Positions 44,862 through 52,809 of a stretch of 64,000 bases of DNA are shown here, in pieces. The translations under genes and the position numbers were made by a program. The stretch spans positions 1 through 64,000 of the forward strand of contig JAKSRG010000013.1 of NCBI GenBank assembly GCA_024403735.1, given 5' to 3'. The notes beneath the pieces were generated by a model. The model was not told where the DNA came from. It worked only from the letters and a program-made list of their open reading frames with translations, and ran no database searches. The DNA comes from Clostridia bacterium (GTDB lineage Bacteria > Bacillota > Clostridia > Saccharofermentanales > Saccharofermentanaceae). Positions within the stretch are counted from its first letter, which is position 1, and the number at the start of each line of letters is the position of its first letter.

Positions 44862-46577
44862 ATGCTTAATGGTAATTATATGATTATCGACGGAATGCCT
44901 GTTGCCCTTGATGGAACAGAGAGAAATCTCATTGAGGTAATCCGTAAGAGTGGTATCGAGATGCCAACATTCTGCTATCACTCAGACCTTTCTATTTACG
45001 GTGCTTGCCGTATGTGTATGGTTGAAGATGAGAAGGGAAGACTTATGGCTTCTTGCTCAACAATCCCATATGCAGGTATGAATATTAAGACAAATACTGA
45101 GAGACTTCGTAAGTATAGAAGAAATATTCTTGAACTTCTTCTTGCTGAGCACTGTCGTGACTGTACGACATGTAGTAACAACGGTACATGCCACCTTCAG
45201 GCACTCGCTATTAAGTTCAATGTTCAGAATATTCGTTTCGACAGAACAAGAACTGACGAAGAACTCAAGATTGATGATTCTTCACCATGTATCATCAAGG
45301 ATCCATCAAAGTGTATTCTTTGTGGTGACTGTGTTCGTGAGTGTAACGAGATTCAGCATGTAGGTGCTATTGACTTCGCATTCAGAGGATCTAAGTGTAC
45401 AATCTCTACTTCATTCAATCAGCCACTTGTTGATTCACCATGTGTTGGTTGTGGTCAGTGTGCAGCTGCTTGTCCTACTGGTGCTATCGTTGTTCGTGAT
45501 AATCGTTCAATCGTATGGAAGCATCTCGATGACAAGGATACATATGTTACATGTGAGATTGCTCCAGCTGTTCGTGTTGCTATTGGTAGAGCTCTTGGCG
45601 TTCCTGAGTCAGAGAATGCAATGGGTAAGATTGTTGCAGCACTTCACAGAATGGGCTTCGATGAAGTATATGACACATGTACAGGTGCTGATATTACAGT
45701 TATTGAAGAAGCTAACGAGTTTGTTGAGCGTATTAAGGCTGGTGAGAAGCTCCCACTTTTCACATCTTGCTGCCCTGCATGGGTTCAGTTCCTTGAGAAG
45801 AAGTATCCAGAGTTCCTTCCAAATCTTTCAACATGTAAGTCTCCAATGAGTATGTTCGCTAACGTAATCAAGACTTACGAGCGTGAGGAAAATCCAGCTC
45901 CTGGTAAGAAGTACTACCATGTAGCAATCATGCCATGTACTGCTAAGAAGTTCGAGGCTCAGCGTGATGAACTTAAGACTAATGGTCAGCCTGATACAGA
46001 TATCGTTATCACAACTCAGGAACTTATCAAGATGATCCGTGAGAGTGGTATCCTCTTCGATCAGCTCCATCCAGAAGCTATCGATATGCCATTCGGTGAG
46101 ATGTCTGGTGCTGCTGTTATCTTTGGTGTAACAGGTGGTGTTACAGAGGCTGTTCTCCGTAAGATTTCTGAAGATAACTCACGTTCTACAATGAATGCAA
46201 TTGCTTATGTTGGCGTTCGTGGTATGGCTGGCGTTAAGGAAGCAACTGTTATGTATGGTGACAGAGAAGTTAAGATTGCTGTATGTAGTGGTCTTGCTAA
46301 CGCTGAAAAGCTTTTGTCAAAGCTTAAGAAGGGTGAAGCTTCTTATGACCTCATCGAGGTAATGGCTTGTCCTGGCGGTTGTATCAGTGGTGCTGGTCAG
46401 CCATATCTCTCAAGAGTTGAGAGAATGGAGCGTGGTCAGGCTCTCTACGACGCAGATCGTGAGATGGCTATTAAGAGATCTCAGGATAACCCACTTATGA
46501 AGACACTTTATAAGGGCATCCTTAAAGATCGTACACACGAGATGCTTCATGTTCATTACAATAGTCAGAAAGACTAA
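44862..46577 (+). CDS. [FeFe] hydrogenase catalytic subunit
   Basis: 571 residues. N-terminal [2Fe-2S] domain (FCYHSDL...CRMC...C), His-Cys3 cluster HCRDCTTCSNNGTC, and two [4Fe-4S] clusters (CILCGDCVREC, CVGCGQCAAACP) lead to the H-cluster domain. Its three signatures are present: FTSCCPAW (about 300-307), MPCTAKKFEA and EVMACPGGCISGAGQP. It makes or consumes H2 in the cytoplasm, with NADH and reduced ferredoxin as electron sources by analogy with HydABC enzymes. AGGAGG is found upstream of ATG. The maturation genes hydEFG are not in the window. A terminator follows. Confidence 0.96.
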   Translation: MLNGNYMIIDGMPVALDGTERNLIEVIRKSGIEMPTFCYHSDLSIYGACRMCMVEDEKGRLMASCSTIPYAGMNIKTNTERLRKYRRNILELLLAEHCRDCTTCSNNGTCHLQALAIKFNVQNIRFDRTRTDEELKIDDSSPCIIKDPSKCILCGDCVRECNEIQHVGAIDFAFRGSKCTISTSFNQPLVDSPCVGCGQCAAACPTGAIVVRDNRSIVWKHLDDKDTYVTCEIAPAVRVAIGRALGVPESENAMGKIVAALHRMGFDEVYDTCTGADITVIEEANEFVERIKAGEKLPLFTSCCPAWVQFLEKKYPEFLPNLSTCKSPMSMFANVIKTYEREENPAPGKKYYHVAIMPCTAKKFEAQRDELKTNGQPDTDIVITTQELIKMIRESGILFDQLHPEAIDMPFGEMSGAAVIFGVTGGVTEAVLRKISEDNSRSTMNAIAYVGVRGMAGVKEATVMYGDREVKIAVCSGLANAEKLLSKLKKGEASYDLIEVMACPGGCISGAGQPYLSRVERMERGQALYDADREMAIKRSQDNPLMKTLYKGILKDRTHEMLHVHYNSQKD

Positions 46578-46604
46578 TTGTGAAATTTTGAATATTTTGT
46601 TCAC

Positions 46605-46641
46605 AAAACCACTTCCAATTTATGTTGGGAGTGGTTTTTTG
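46605..46641 (+). terminator. Rho-independent terminator after hydrogenase operon
   Basis: AAACCACTTCCAA pairs with TTGGGAGTGGTTT around a short TTTATG-type loop, followed by TTTTG. Confidence 0.87.
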
Positions 46642-46894
46642 TTGTGACAATTTGTCTCAAAATTTGAACAAATTGTTATCGCGAACGTCGATATATGAGG
46701 GCTTTATCGAAAATGTTCACTTAAAATTTGCAAAAATCTTCGTAAAAATATCATAAAATTTATGTGTGAAGATATTTTGGGCATTTTTTTCATAAAAAGG
46801 CAAAAAAATTTTTTGTAAATCATTGAAAGGGTGAACTGCATGTGATATTTTGTTCACAAGTAAGACACATTTAGTTCACAAAGAGGTTGTAGTT
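46642..46894 (+). promoter_or_regulatory. AT-rich promoter region of pilin-like gene with GTTCACAA repeats
   Basis: A TTGAAA box (46823-46828) and TATTTT (46846-46851) are 17 bases apart with a TG before the -10. GTTCACAA occurs at 46852 and 46874, exactly 22 bases apart, GTGAAC lies in the spacer at 46831, and further GTTCAC copies lie at 46599 and 46715. ACAATTTG / CAAATTGT at 46647-46676 is an inverted repeat. The rest is A/T-rich with no gene. Confidence 0.5.
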
Positions 46895-47104
46895 ATGAAA
46901 AAGTTAAATAAAAACTGTAAGAAGGGTTTTACACTTGTTGAAATGGTATTGGTAATTGCTATCATCGTTATCCTTGCTGCTGTAATGCTTATGGGTATTG
47001 GTAATTACATCGATAAGGCTAAGGTTGCTGCTAGTGATTTGACTGAGCATGTTGACAGTGTAGATTATGTAGTAGGAGAAATCGACGCTAAGCTTAACTC
47101 TTAA
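46895..47104 (+). CDS. Type IV pilin-like peptide with prepilin leader
   Basis: 69 residues. A basic leader KKLNKNCKK is followed by GFTLVEMVLVIAIIVILAA, the classical prepilin peptidase site (cut after Gly, Phe at +1 and Glu at +5). The hydrophobic helix is followed by only about 40 polar residues without cysteines, much shorter than a full pilin, so it may be a minor pseudopilin or a bare-helix pilin. GAGG lies before ATG 46895; an upstream Met at 46850 lacks a ribosome site. No other pilus genes are adjacent. Confidence 0.82.
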   Translation: MKKLNKNCKKGFTLVEMVLVIAIIVILAAVMLMGIGNYIDKAKVAASDLTEHVDSVDYVVGEIDAKLNS

Positions 47105-47316
47105 TTCCCCGGTAGAGGAGCTTTAGCTAGATTATATTTGCGCAAAACAAAATAGGTTATTACCTGAGGACAATTGAGAGTTTGGGTTCTTAGGTGGTGA
47201 CCTTTTTGTATGCAATAAAATGAACGAATGTGGCTAACTTTATAAGTTAGAGTTCATTTTTCTCAGAAAGCTTGTATAATCACACGTGGATATTGAATTT
47301 AGGAGTGTGTTTTGAA

Positions 47317-48675
47317 TTGAAGATTAATACTAAATCAGCCAGATTAGTAGCGATGTTACTCACTATAATTGTGGCTTTGTCTGTAATTACTTATACACCA
47401 AATAAGACTAGTGCCAATGCAGGCATTGTAGATAACAGTGCAGGATTTGTTACTGGTTCAATGAAGTTTAACTTCACATTGTCCGATTGTGCATCTTTTA
47501 ATACTGTAACAGTGAATATTACTCTTGGAGAAGTATGTATTGCTCCAAGTGCAGGTCACCATGGAACAATAAGTTATGGTGCAGCAATCTCTGCTACTAA
47601 CTGTTCAGCTGGATCATCAGATGGACAGACTATTAGTGTAACAATTACGGATAAGAACGTATTGAATGGCTCTGCTGCCGCAACTATTAATGTATCTGTA
47701 ATAAAAGATACAACATATTCGATGTATATTGCATCAACTGATCCGGCACCAACCCCAACTCCAACTCCTACACCAACCCCAACACCAACTCCGACTCCAA
47801 AACCAACTGCTACGCCAGTTCCTACTGCGACACCAACTCCTAAGCCAACTGCAACTCCAGTGCCTGCAGCTCCAACGGCTACACCGGTTCCTGCAAAACC
47901 AACAGCAACACCTGTTCCTGTAGCTCCTACTGCTACCCCAGTTCCTACAGCGACACCTGTACCAACAGAAGTGCCTGCGCCAGTAGTACCTGCAGAGACT
48001 GAAGCTCCTGTTGAGACAACACCTGAACCAACCGCTACTCCAACACCAACACCTACTCCTGAACCTACAGAAGTACCAGAAGAGGATGTGATTGTTACAT
48101 CAGAGACAGTAATTATCGATGGTATTGTATACGAGATTGATGATGAGACTGGCTCGAAAACAAGACTAGGCACAGTAGCTGAAGTGCTTGGAATTGAAGA
48201 AACTGTACCTCCTAAAAAGGGTGGTAATTCTTTCGACGATGAGGAGGAGATTATCACTGAAGATACAGATGCCGAGGAAGGAACTGAACCAACAGAAACT
48301 AAGCAGAAGGCAGCGTTAGCATATAAGCCAGTAAAGAAAGAGAGTTCTATAGATGTTGGTTCAATAATAGAGTTCATTCTTATAATCTTAGTGATACTTG
48401 TTATTATAAGACTTGGATACTTGAAGTCTCAGGGCACATATAACGAGGATTTGTTAAAGGAGTTTTTCCCTGCTGCGATTACTTCAAAGTTTAGAAAGAA
48501 GAGTGAACAGCCTGTAAGTGATGAACCAGCACCAGAAGTGGTTAACGGTTACCTTAAGAAATCAAATACAGCTGCAATTAGACCTATGTACTCTAATGCC
48601 GCAGCTAATGCTACAAGAAATAGAGGAGTAGCTAAAAAGCCTGAGGAGACTTCTGATAAAACAGATGAAGAATGA
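47317..48675 (+). CDS. Surface stalk protein with Pro/Thr repeats and TM anchor, paralogue A
   Basis: About 452 residues. Signal peptide (1-34), a beta-rich extracellular domain (about 35-145), a Pro/Thr/Ala stalk of PTPTPTP and PTATPVP repeats (about 146-260), a conserved block VIVTSETVIIDGIVYEIDD, an acidic stretch, one membrane span (IEFILIILVILVIIRLGY, near 355) and a cytoplasmic tail with VVNGYLKKSNTAAIRP. Both the block and the tail motif recur in the protein at 49685. No enzyme motif is present. The start is TTG 47317, with AGGAG 11 bases upstream. I know no named family; a surface adhesin or scaffold is likely. Confidence 0.75.
   Translation: MKINTKSARLVAMLLTIIVALSVITYTPNKTSANAGIVDNSAGFVTGSMKFNFTLSDCASFNTVTVNITLGEVCIAPSAGHHGTISYGAAISATNCSAGSSDGQTISVTITDKNVLNGSAAATINVSVIKDTTYSMYIASTDPAPTPTPTPTPTPTPTPTPKPTATPVPTATPTPKPTATPVPAAPTATPVPAKPTATPVPVAPTATPVPTATPVPTEVPAPVVPAETEAPVETTPEPTATPTPTPTPEPTEVPEEDVIVTSETVIIDGIVYEIDDETGSKTRLGTVAEVLGIEETVPPKKGGNSFDDEEEIITEDTDAEEGTEPTETKQKAALAYKPVKKESSIDVGSIIEFILIILVILVIIRLGYLKSQGTYNEDLLKEFFPAAITSKFRKKSEQPVSDEPAPEVVNGYLKKSNTAAIRPMYSNAAANATRNRGVAKKPEETSDKTDEE
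47746..48080 (+). repeat. Imperfect tandem repeats encoding the Pro/Thr stalk
   Basis: Degenerate CCAACTCC/CCTACTCC-type units encode PT and PTATPVP repeats. The DNA copies are diverged at third positions, so the repeat is mainly kept at protein level. On the opposite strand the same DNA stays open and encodes a meaningless VGVGVG polymer. Confidence 0.8.
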
Positions 48676-48791
48676 AGTCTTTAGTCACTTATGCTATAGA
48701 TTTAACAATTGTGGCATATATAAAAAGAAACTAGGGCTGTTTTAAATTCCGAGAACTATAGAAGCTTACTATCCAGGAAACTATGTAAAAC

Positions 48792-48826
48792 AAAAAGGGG
48801 CTGTCTCAATTTGAGATAGCCCTTTA
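48792..48826. terminator. Terminator between stalk protein A and lipoprotein gene
   Basis: AAAGGGGCTGTCTCAA pairs with TTGAGATAGCCCTTT around a very short turn. The minus side has TTTTTGTTTT; the plus side tail is weaker. Confidence 0.82.
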
Positions 48827-48855
48827 TAAGTTTAGCAAGAACGATAGAATTCTAA

Positions 48856-49479
48856 TTAGATAAGATTAGTAGGTGAATCAATCTTGAGTGCATCGCAGAT
48901 AGAATCCAAATCATCAACGACATCAGAATCTTCGTCACCATCATAAACATATATAATAGAAACTGTTGTATCATCTATTACTAAAGCATGATATGAAGAA
49001 GCTTTGTGATCTGAAGCCTCATCTTCAAATTCCAAAGCATACTGGAAAAAATTATCTCCTTCATCACTCTCAACTTCAATACCTTCAGCTTCCCACGTAT
49101 TAATTGAATGCTCAAAAAGGATGGTTACATGATTATAGAAATCTTTTGTAACATCCTTATTGTGAAACTCGAAAACTTTTACATCGAGAGTGTAGTTAGG
49201 TCCCTTATTCCAACCAACAAGTACAGACTTAACACCATCTTCGTCGAAAGAATATGAATCAGCCAGATCTTCGATGTTGTCTTCATACGTCAAAGTTAAG
49301 TAGTAACCTCTTTCGGCTATATGGCTCATATCACTTAGTTTGAAATCTTTTTCTTCTATCTTCTCGTAATCAGAAGCGTGGAAAACCTTATCAATCTTAT
49401 TAGTTGTGCTACCACAACCTGCAATTATAAATGCCATTGCAACTGTCAACGCGAGAACGATGATTTTCTTTGTCTTCAT
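48856..49479 (-). CDS. Lipoprotein of unknown function, 207 aa
   Basis: The signal peptide MKTKKIIVLALTVAMAFII ends in a lipobox AGC (Cys22), so the mature protein is lipid-anchored outside the membrane. The rest is very acidic (Asp/Glu-rich) and soluble, with no motif I recognise. It is alone on the minus strand between the two stalk-protein genes, which are both on plus, so it may belong to the same surface system without being co-transcribed. A typical ribosome site is visible (GGAGA upstream of ATG). Confidence 0.75.
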   Translation of the reverse strand: MKTKKIIVLALTVAMAFIIAGCGSTTNKIDKVFHASDYEKIEEKDFKLSDMSHIAERGYYLTLTYEDNIEDLADSYSFDEDGVKSVLVGWNKGPNYTLDVKVFEFHNKDVTKDFYNHVTILFEHSINTWEAEGIEVESDEGDNFFQYALEFEDEASDHKASSYHALVIDDTTVSIIYVYDGDEDSDVVDDLDSICDALKIDSPTNLI

Positions 49480-49684
49480 TTTGATATATCTCCAAAGTGT
49501 AATGTATCTTTAGTTTACAAGAATGGACTGTAGTTTAGGTGAAATACATCTCGAACGAAACGTTTTTGTGCAAATAGCACAAGGTAAGATGCTAGTATTA
49601 GGTCACTTGCTAGAAACATGCACAATTTCGTGGTATAATGCGAGTGAAATGAGCCATTATTTGCTTTAGAGGGGGAATAATAAA

Positions 49685-51646
49685 GTGAAAAGGACAGGCG
49701 CAATATCTCGATTCTTAGTCACTATATTATCTATAGTGATTGTATTAATAGCAGCATTTAATGTACCTAATAATGACTATTCAGTAATGGCTGATGCCAG
49801 TGTATCAGTTGTTGCAAATATGTGGAGTGAAGACGAAGGAAATATTGAGTTTTACGCTTCAGGATTTGATAGCGGTAATGATCAGATATCTTTCACAGTA
49901 ACATTCAATCACGAAGTATCAGTAAGTCCTTGGAATAATACAACTGTTGAAGCTATCGATGATCGTACATTCAAGATAACTTTCAGTAAATACAACACTA
50001 GCGGTGGAATGAAGGTTAATGGAACTAATATTAGTGATATTAGTGGATCAGTATCAGGAATTACCTTAACTACATTCGGTAATAAGACAACTCCTACACC
50101 TGTTCCTCCTACTCCTACACCGGTGCCACCAAAGCCAACTGCGACGCCAAAACCAACAGCTACTCCTAAGCCAACAGCTACACCAGTTCCAGCAAAACCA
50201 ACTGCAACTCCTGTGCCTGCTGCTCCAACGGCTACACCTGTTCCAGCAAAGCCAACAGCAACTCCAGTTCCAGCAGCTCCTACTGCGACACCAGTGCCTG
50301 CAGCACCAACAGCTACACCAGTTCCAGCAGCTCCAACTGCAACTCCTGTTCCTGCTGCACCAGTAGAGACACAGGCCCCTGCAGCAACAACTGCTAGCCC
50401 AACAGCTACCCCAAAGCCAACGGCTACACCTAAGCCTAGTAAGCCAGCTAATACGAGTAAGATTCCTGAAGGATATATTGTTACTTCAGAGACATTTATT
50501 ATTGATGAAGAAGTTTATACAGTAGATGATTCTACTGGTGAGACATATCACCTTGGTAATGTTAGTGATATGCCAGAGAATAAAGATGATAATGATGATG
50601 TTATGGCTGGCATAGTAGTAGAAGGCGATGATGGAACAGCTCCAGCAGAACCTGATACGACTACTGTTCCAAACAACAATTCTGGTAACAACGGTTCAAA
50701 TGACGATGAAAGTGGTGAAGGAACACCTACTCCTACTCCAACTAAGCGTCCAGCTCCTCCTGTTGTATCAAAGACAACAAAGAAGAATAAGTTTGGTTGG
50801 GATTGGATTTGGATTGTTATTATTGGATTGATCATAGCAAGACTTTATCAGCTCAAGAAGGCTGGTTATGATAATGATGAACTTCTTCCTAACTTTATTC
50901 CTTTTGAGAAGATTAAGAATAAGTTCTTCCCATCTGCAGCAGCGGCTACTTCAGCACCTGCAATAACTCCGCCAGAGGAAGAGACAAAGGTTGTAAATGG
51001 TTATCTCCAGAAATCAAATACAGCAGCAATTAGACCAGCGTTTTCTAATGCTCCTGAGACAAGATATGGTCGTCCTAGTGCTGGTGCAACATCAGCATCT
51101 AAGACTACTATAGCTACTGGACAGAAAGCTCCTGTTAAGAGACCATCTAGACCAGATATGACTAAGCCACTTAGTCCTGAGGAGAAGGCTGCAAAAATGG
51201 CAACTGGTGCGGCAGCAGCTACTGCAGCTACAACTGCTACTGCTACAAAGACAACTTCAGGAGAGAAGCCAGTATTTAAGCCAGCTCCTGCTCCAGTAAC
51301 TACTGCATCTGTTGCACGAGTTAATGCGACAAAGGCAAAGTCAGCGACACAGCATGCTCCTATCAAGAGACCATCTAGACCTGACATGACTAAGCCACTT
51401 AGTCCTGAGGAGAAGGCTGCGAAGGAAGCGGCTAGAGCTGCAAAGGCTTCACAGGCAGGCGCAACAACTCAGCCAAGACCAGCTTCGTCTAGTCCAAGAG
51501 TATTTAATCAGGCTGCTGCTATGAAAGAGCTCCATAACATGGAGACTTCAGCTACTCCTGAACCTCCTAAGGCTTCAACTCCATCTTCTAGCGGATCATT
51601 TGAAGATCTTATGGATAGAATTAAGAGATTAAGAGATAAGGAATAA
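49685..51646 (+). CDS. Surface stalk protein with Pro/Thr repeats and TM anchor, paralogue B
   Basis: 653 residues. Signal peptide (to about ADA-S), a beta-rich module (about 38-135) whose end GGMKVNGTNISDISG resembles the GH5 protein's GIQVEGTNINTIS, a PTATPVPAAP stalk (about 137-260), the block YIVTSETFIIDEEVYTVDD, an Asn/Asp stretch, one Trp-rich membrane span (FGWDWIWIVIIGLIIARLY, near 375) and a 260-residue cytoplasmic tail. The tail has VVNGYLQKSNTAAIRP, shared with paralogue A, two copies of RPSRPDMTKPLSPEEKAAK, and a C-terminal FEDLMDRIKRLRDKE helix. GTG start with GGGGG nine bases before; extended -10 TGGTATAAT at 49631-49639. No enzyme domain. Confidence 0.78.
   Translation: MKRTGAISRFLVTILSIVIVLIAAFNVPNNDYSVMADASVSVVANMWSEDEGNIEFYASGFDSGNDQISFTVTFNHEVSVSPWNNTTVEAIDDRTFKITFSKYNTSGGMKVNGTNISDISGSVSGITLTTFGNKTTPTPVPPTPTPVPPKPTATPKPTATPKPTATPVPAKPTATPVPAAPTATPVPAKPTATPVPAAPTATPVPAAPTATPVPAAPTATPVPAAPVETQAPAATTASPTATPKPTATPKPSKPANTSKIPEGYIVTSETFIIDEEVYTVDDSTGETYHLGNVSDMPENKDDNDDVMAGIVVEGDDGTAPAEPDTTTVPNNNSGNNGSNDDESGEGTPTPTPTKRPAPPVVSKTTKKNKFGWDWIWIVIIGLIIARLYQLKKAGYDNDELLPNFIPFEKIKNKFFPSAAAATSAPAITPPEEETKVVNGYLQKSNTAAIRPAFSNAPETRYGRPSAGATSASKTTIATGQKAPVKRPSRPDMTKPLSPEEKAAKMATGAAAATAATTATATKTTSGEKPVFKPAPAPVTTASVARVNATKAKSATQHAPIKRPSRPDMTKPLSPEEKAAKEAARAAKASQAGATTQPRPASSSPRVFNQAAAMKELHNMETSATPEPPKASTPSSSGSFEDLMDRIKRLRDKE
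50086..50450 (+). repeat. Imperfect tandem repeats encoding the PTATPVPAAP stalk
   Basis: Repeated units of about 30-36 bases encode KPTATPVPAAPTATPVPA. Some neighbouring copies are nearly identical at DNA level, suggesting recent expansion or contraction, as expected of variable-length stalks. Confidence 0.82.
51136..51420 (+). repeat. Two near-identical 60-bp repeats in the cytoplasmic tail
   Basis: 51136-51196 and 51358-51420 each encode RPSRPDMTKPLSPEEKAAK with only a few silent differences, separated by about 160 bases of Ala/Thr-rich coding sequence. Confidence 0.85.
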
Positions 51647-51675
51647 TCTTTTTGATTATTTGGTAAAACAAATTA

Positions 51676-52386
51676 ATGAGTTTTAACGGTGTAAAAGGGA
51701 AGGCGCTTAAGGCTGCCTTCCCTTATACAATTCCAATATTTACAGGATTTTGGTTCCTAGGAATGGTCTACGGCATATATATGAATGTGTCGGGATTTAG
51801 TTTTCTCTATCCTTTGTTTATGAGTATGGTTATTTTTGGTGGTTCACTAGAGTTTGTAAACGTCTCTATGCTTATGGCTCCTTTTGCTCCAGTTCAGACT
51901 TTTGTAATGGCGTTGATGATACAGGCAAGGCATTTGTTCTATGGATTATCCATGCTGGATAAGTACAAGAATATGGGCATCAAGAAATTGTATCTTATAT
52001 TTGCATTATGCGATGAGACATTCTCAATTAACTGTACTGTTGATGTTCCAAAGGATGTTAATAAAGGATGGTTCTTCTTTTTTGTATCATTGCTTAACCA
52101 GTGCTACTGGGTGATTGGCTCTACTATGGGTGGATTACTTGGTAATCTTGTTAATTTCAAAACAAATGGTATTGAGTTCGTAATGACTGCAATGTTCGTA
52201 GTTATTTTTCTAGAGCAGTGGCTCAAAGAGAAGAAACATTACACTGCAATAATTGGACTAGTATCTAGTATTGTGTGTCTAGTGTTATTTGGTTCCCAGA
52301 ATTTCATTATTCCAACTATGATACTTATACTTGGTTTTCTAACAATTCTTAGAGGCCCAATAACAAAGGCAGGTGGTCTGGCATGA
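51676..52386 (+). CDS. azlC: AzlC family branched-chain amino acid exporter subunit
   Basis: 236 residues with about six spans. The N-terminal [20 protein letters not shown] and [13 protein letters not shown] [14 protein letters not shown] are the AzlC signature, as is the [16 protein letters not shown] loop. AzlC and AzlD together export branched-chain amino acids or analogues such as azaleucine. ATG at 51676; its ribosome site is weak (GGTAAAACAAATTA). It overlaps azlD by four bases (ATGA), so the two subunits are coupled. Confidence 0.93.
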   Translation: MSFNGVKGKALKAAFPYTIPIFTGFWFLGMVYGIYMNVSGFSFLYPLFMSMVIFGGSLEFVNVSMLMAPFAPVQTFVMALMIQARHLFYGLSMLDKYKNMGIKKLYLIFALCDETFSINCTVDVPKDVNKGWFFFFVSLLNQCYWVIGSTMGGLLGNLVNFKTNGIEFVMTAMFVVIFLEQWLKEKKHYTAIIGLVSSIVCLVLFGSQNFIIPTMILILGFLTILRGPITKAGGLA

Positions 52387-52712
52387 GTATTTATGAGCAG
52401 ATTATCACTATAGCCTTATGCGCTAGCGCGACCATGTTAACTAGATTTCTTCCTTTTATGGTGTTTAATTCCAAGTTGAAGACACCAGCATATGTGGAAT
52501 ATCTAGGTAAGGCATTGCCATCACCAACATTCGCGTTATTAGTTATCTATTGTCTTAAGGATGTATCGATTTTGACTGGAACTCATGGAATTCCTGAGCT
52601 AATCGCTATTGCAGTTGTTATTGGACTTCATTTGTGGAAGAGACAGATGTTCTTATCTATCGCTGGAGGAACAATTCTATATATGGTTTTGATACAGTTT
52701 GTTTTTGTGTGA
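52383..52712 (+). CDS. azlD: AzlD family branched-chain amino acid exporter subunit
   Basis: 109 residues, three or four spans, the small partner of AzlC. The RFLPFMVF motif near residue 20 and [20 protein letters not shown] are typical of AzlD. It starts within the azlC stop (ATGA overlap). No regulator such as an Lrp homologue is adjacent. Confidence 0.92.
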   Translation: MSIYEQIITIALCASATMLTRFLPFMVFNSKLKTPAYVEYLGKALPSPTFALLVIYCLKDVSILTGTHGIPELIAIAVVIGLHLWKRQMFLSIAGGTILYMVLIQFVFV

Positions 52713-52809
52713 TGCGAAGAAACTGTTTTGTAACAGAATTGTCCCACTAATGGGCTACTATCGAGTTTATAATTAGCTTGTAAGACTATATTCTGTTTTG
52801 GAGGCTAAT

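Noticed and set aside
42976..46577. NuoE/NuoF genes as part of respiratory complex I
   Set aside because: The third gene is an [FeFe] hydrogenase and no membrane Nuo subunits are present, so this is a soluble hydrogenase operon.
47105..47271. AGGT/ACCT hairpins after the pilin-like gene
   Set aside because: Stems of four or five pairs near a short T-run; a weak terminator is possible but not supported enough to list.
47574..48377. Long minus-strand open frame (267 codons) over the stalk gene
   Set aside because: It is the antisense of Pro/Thr repeats, giving a VGVGVG polymer; no ribosome site, and the plus-strand protein has a signal peptide, span and a paralogue.
47746..50450. Pro/Thr tandem repeats as a CRISPR array
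   Set aside because: Repeats are contiguous, in frame and degenerate, without spacers; no cas genes are present.
51001..51387. 128-codon minus-strand frame within stalk gene B
   Set aside because: It mirrors Ala/Thr-rich coding sequence and has no independent support.
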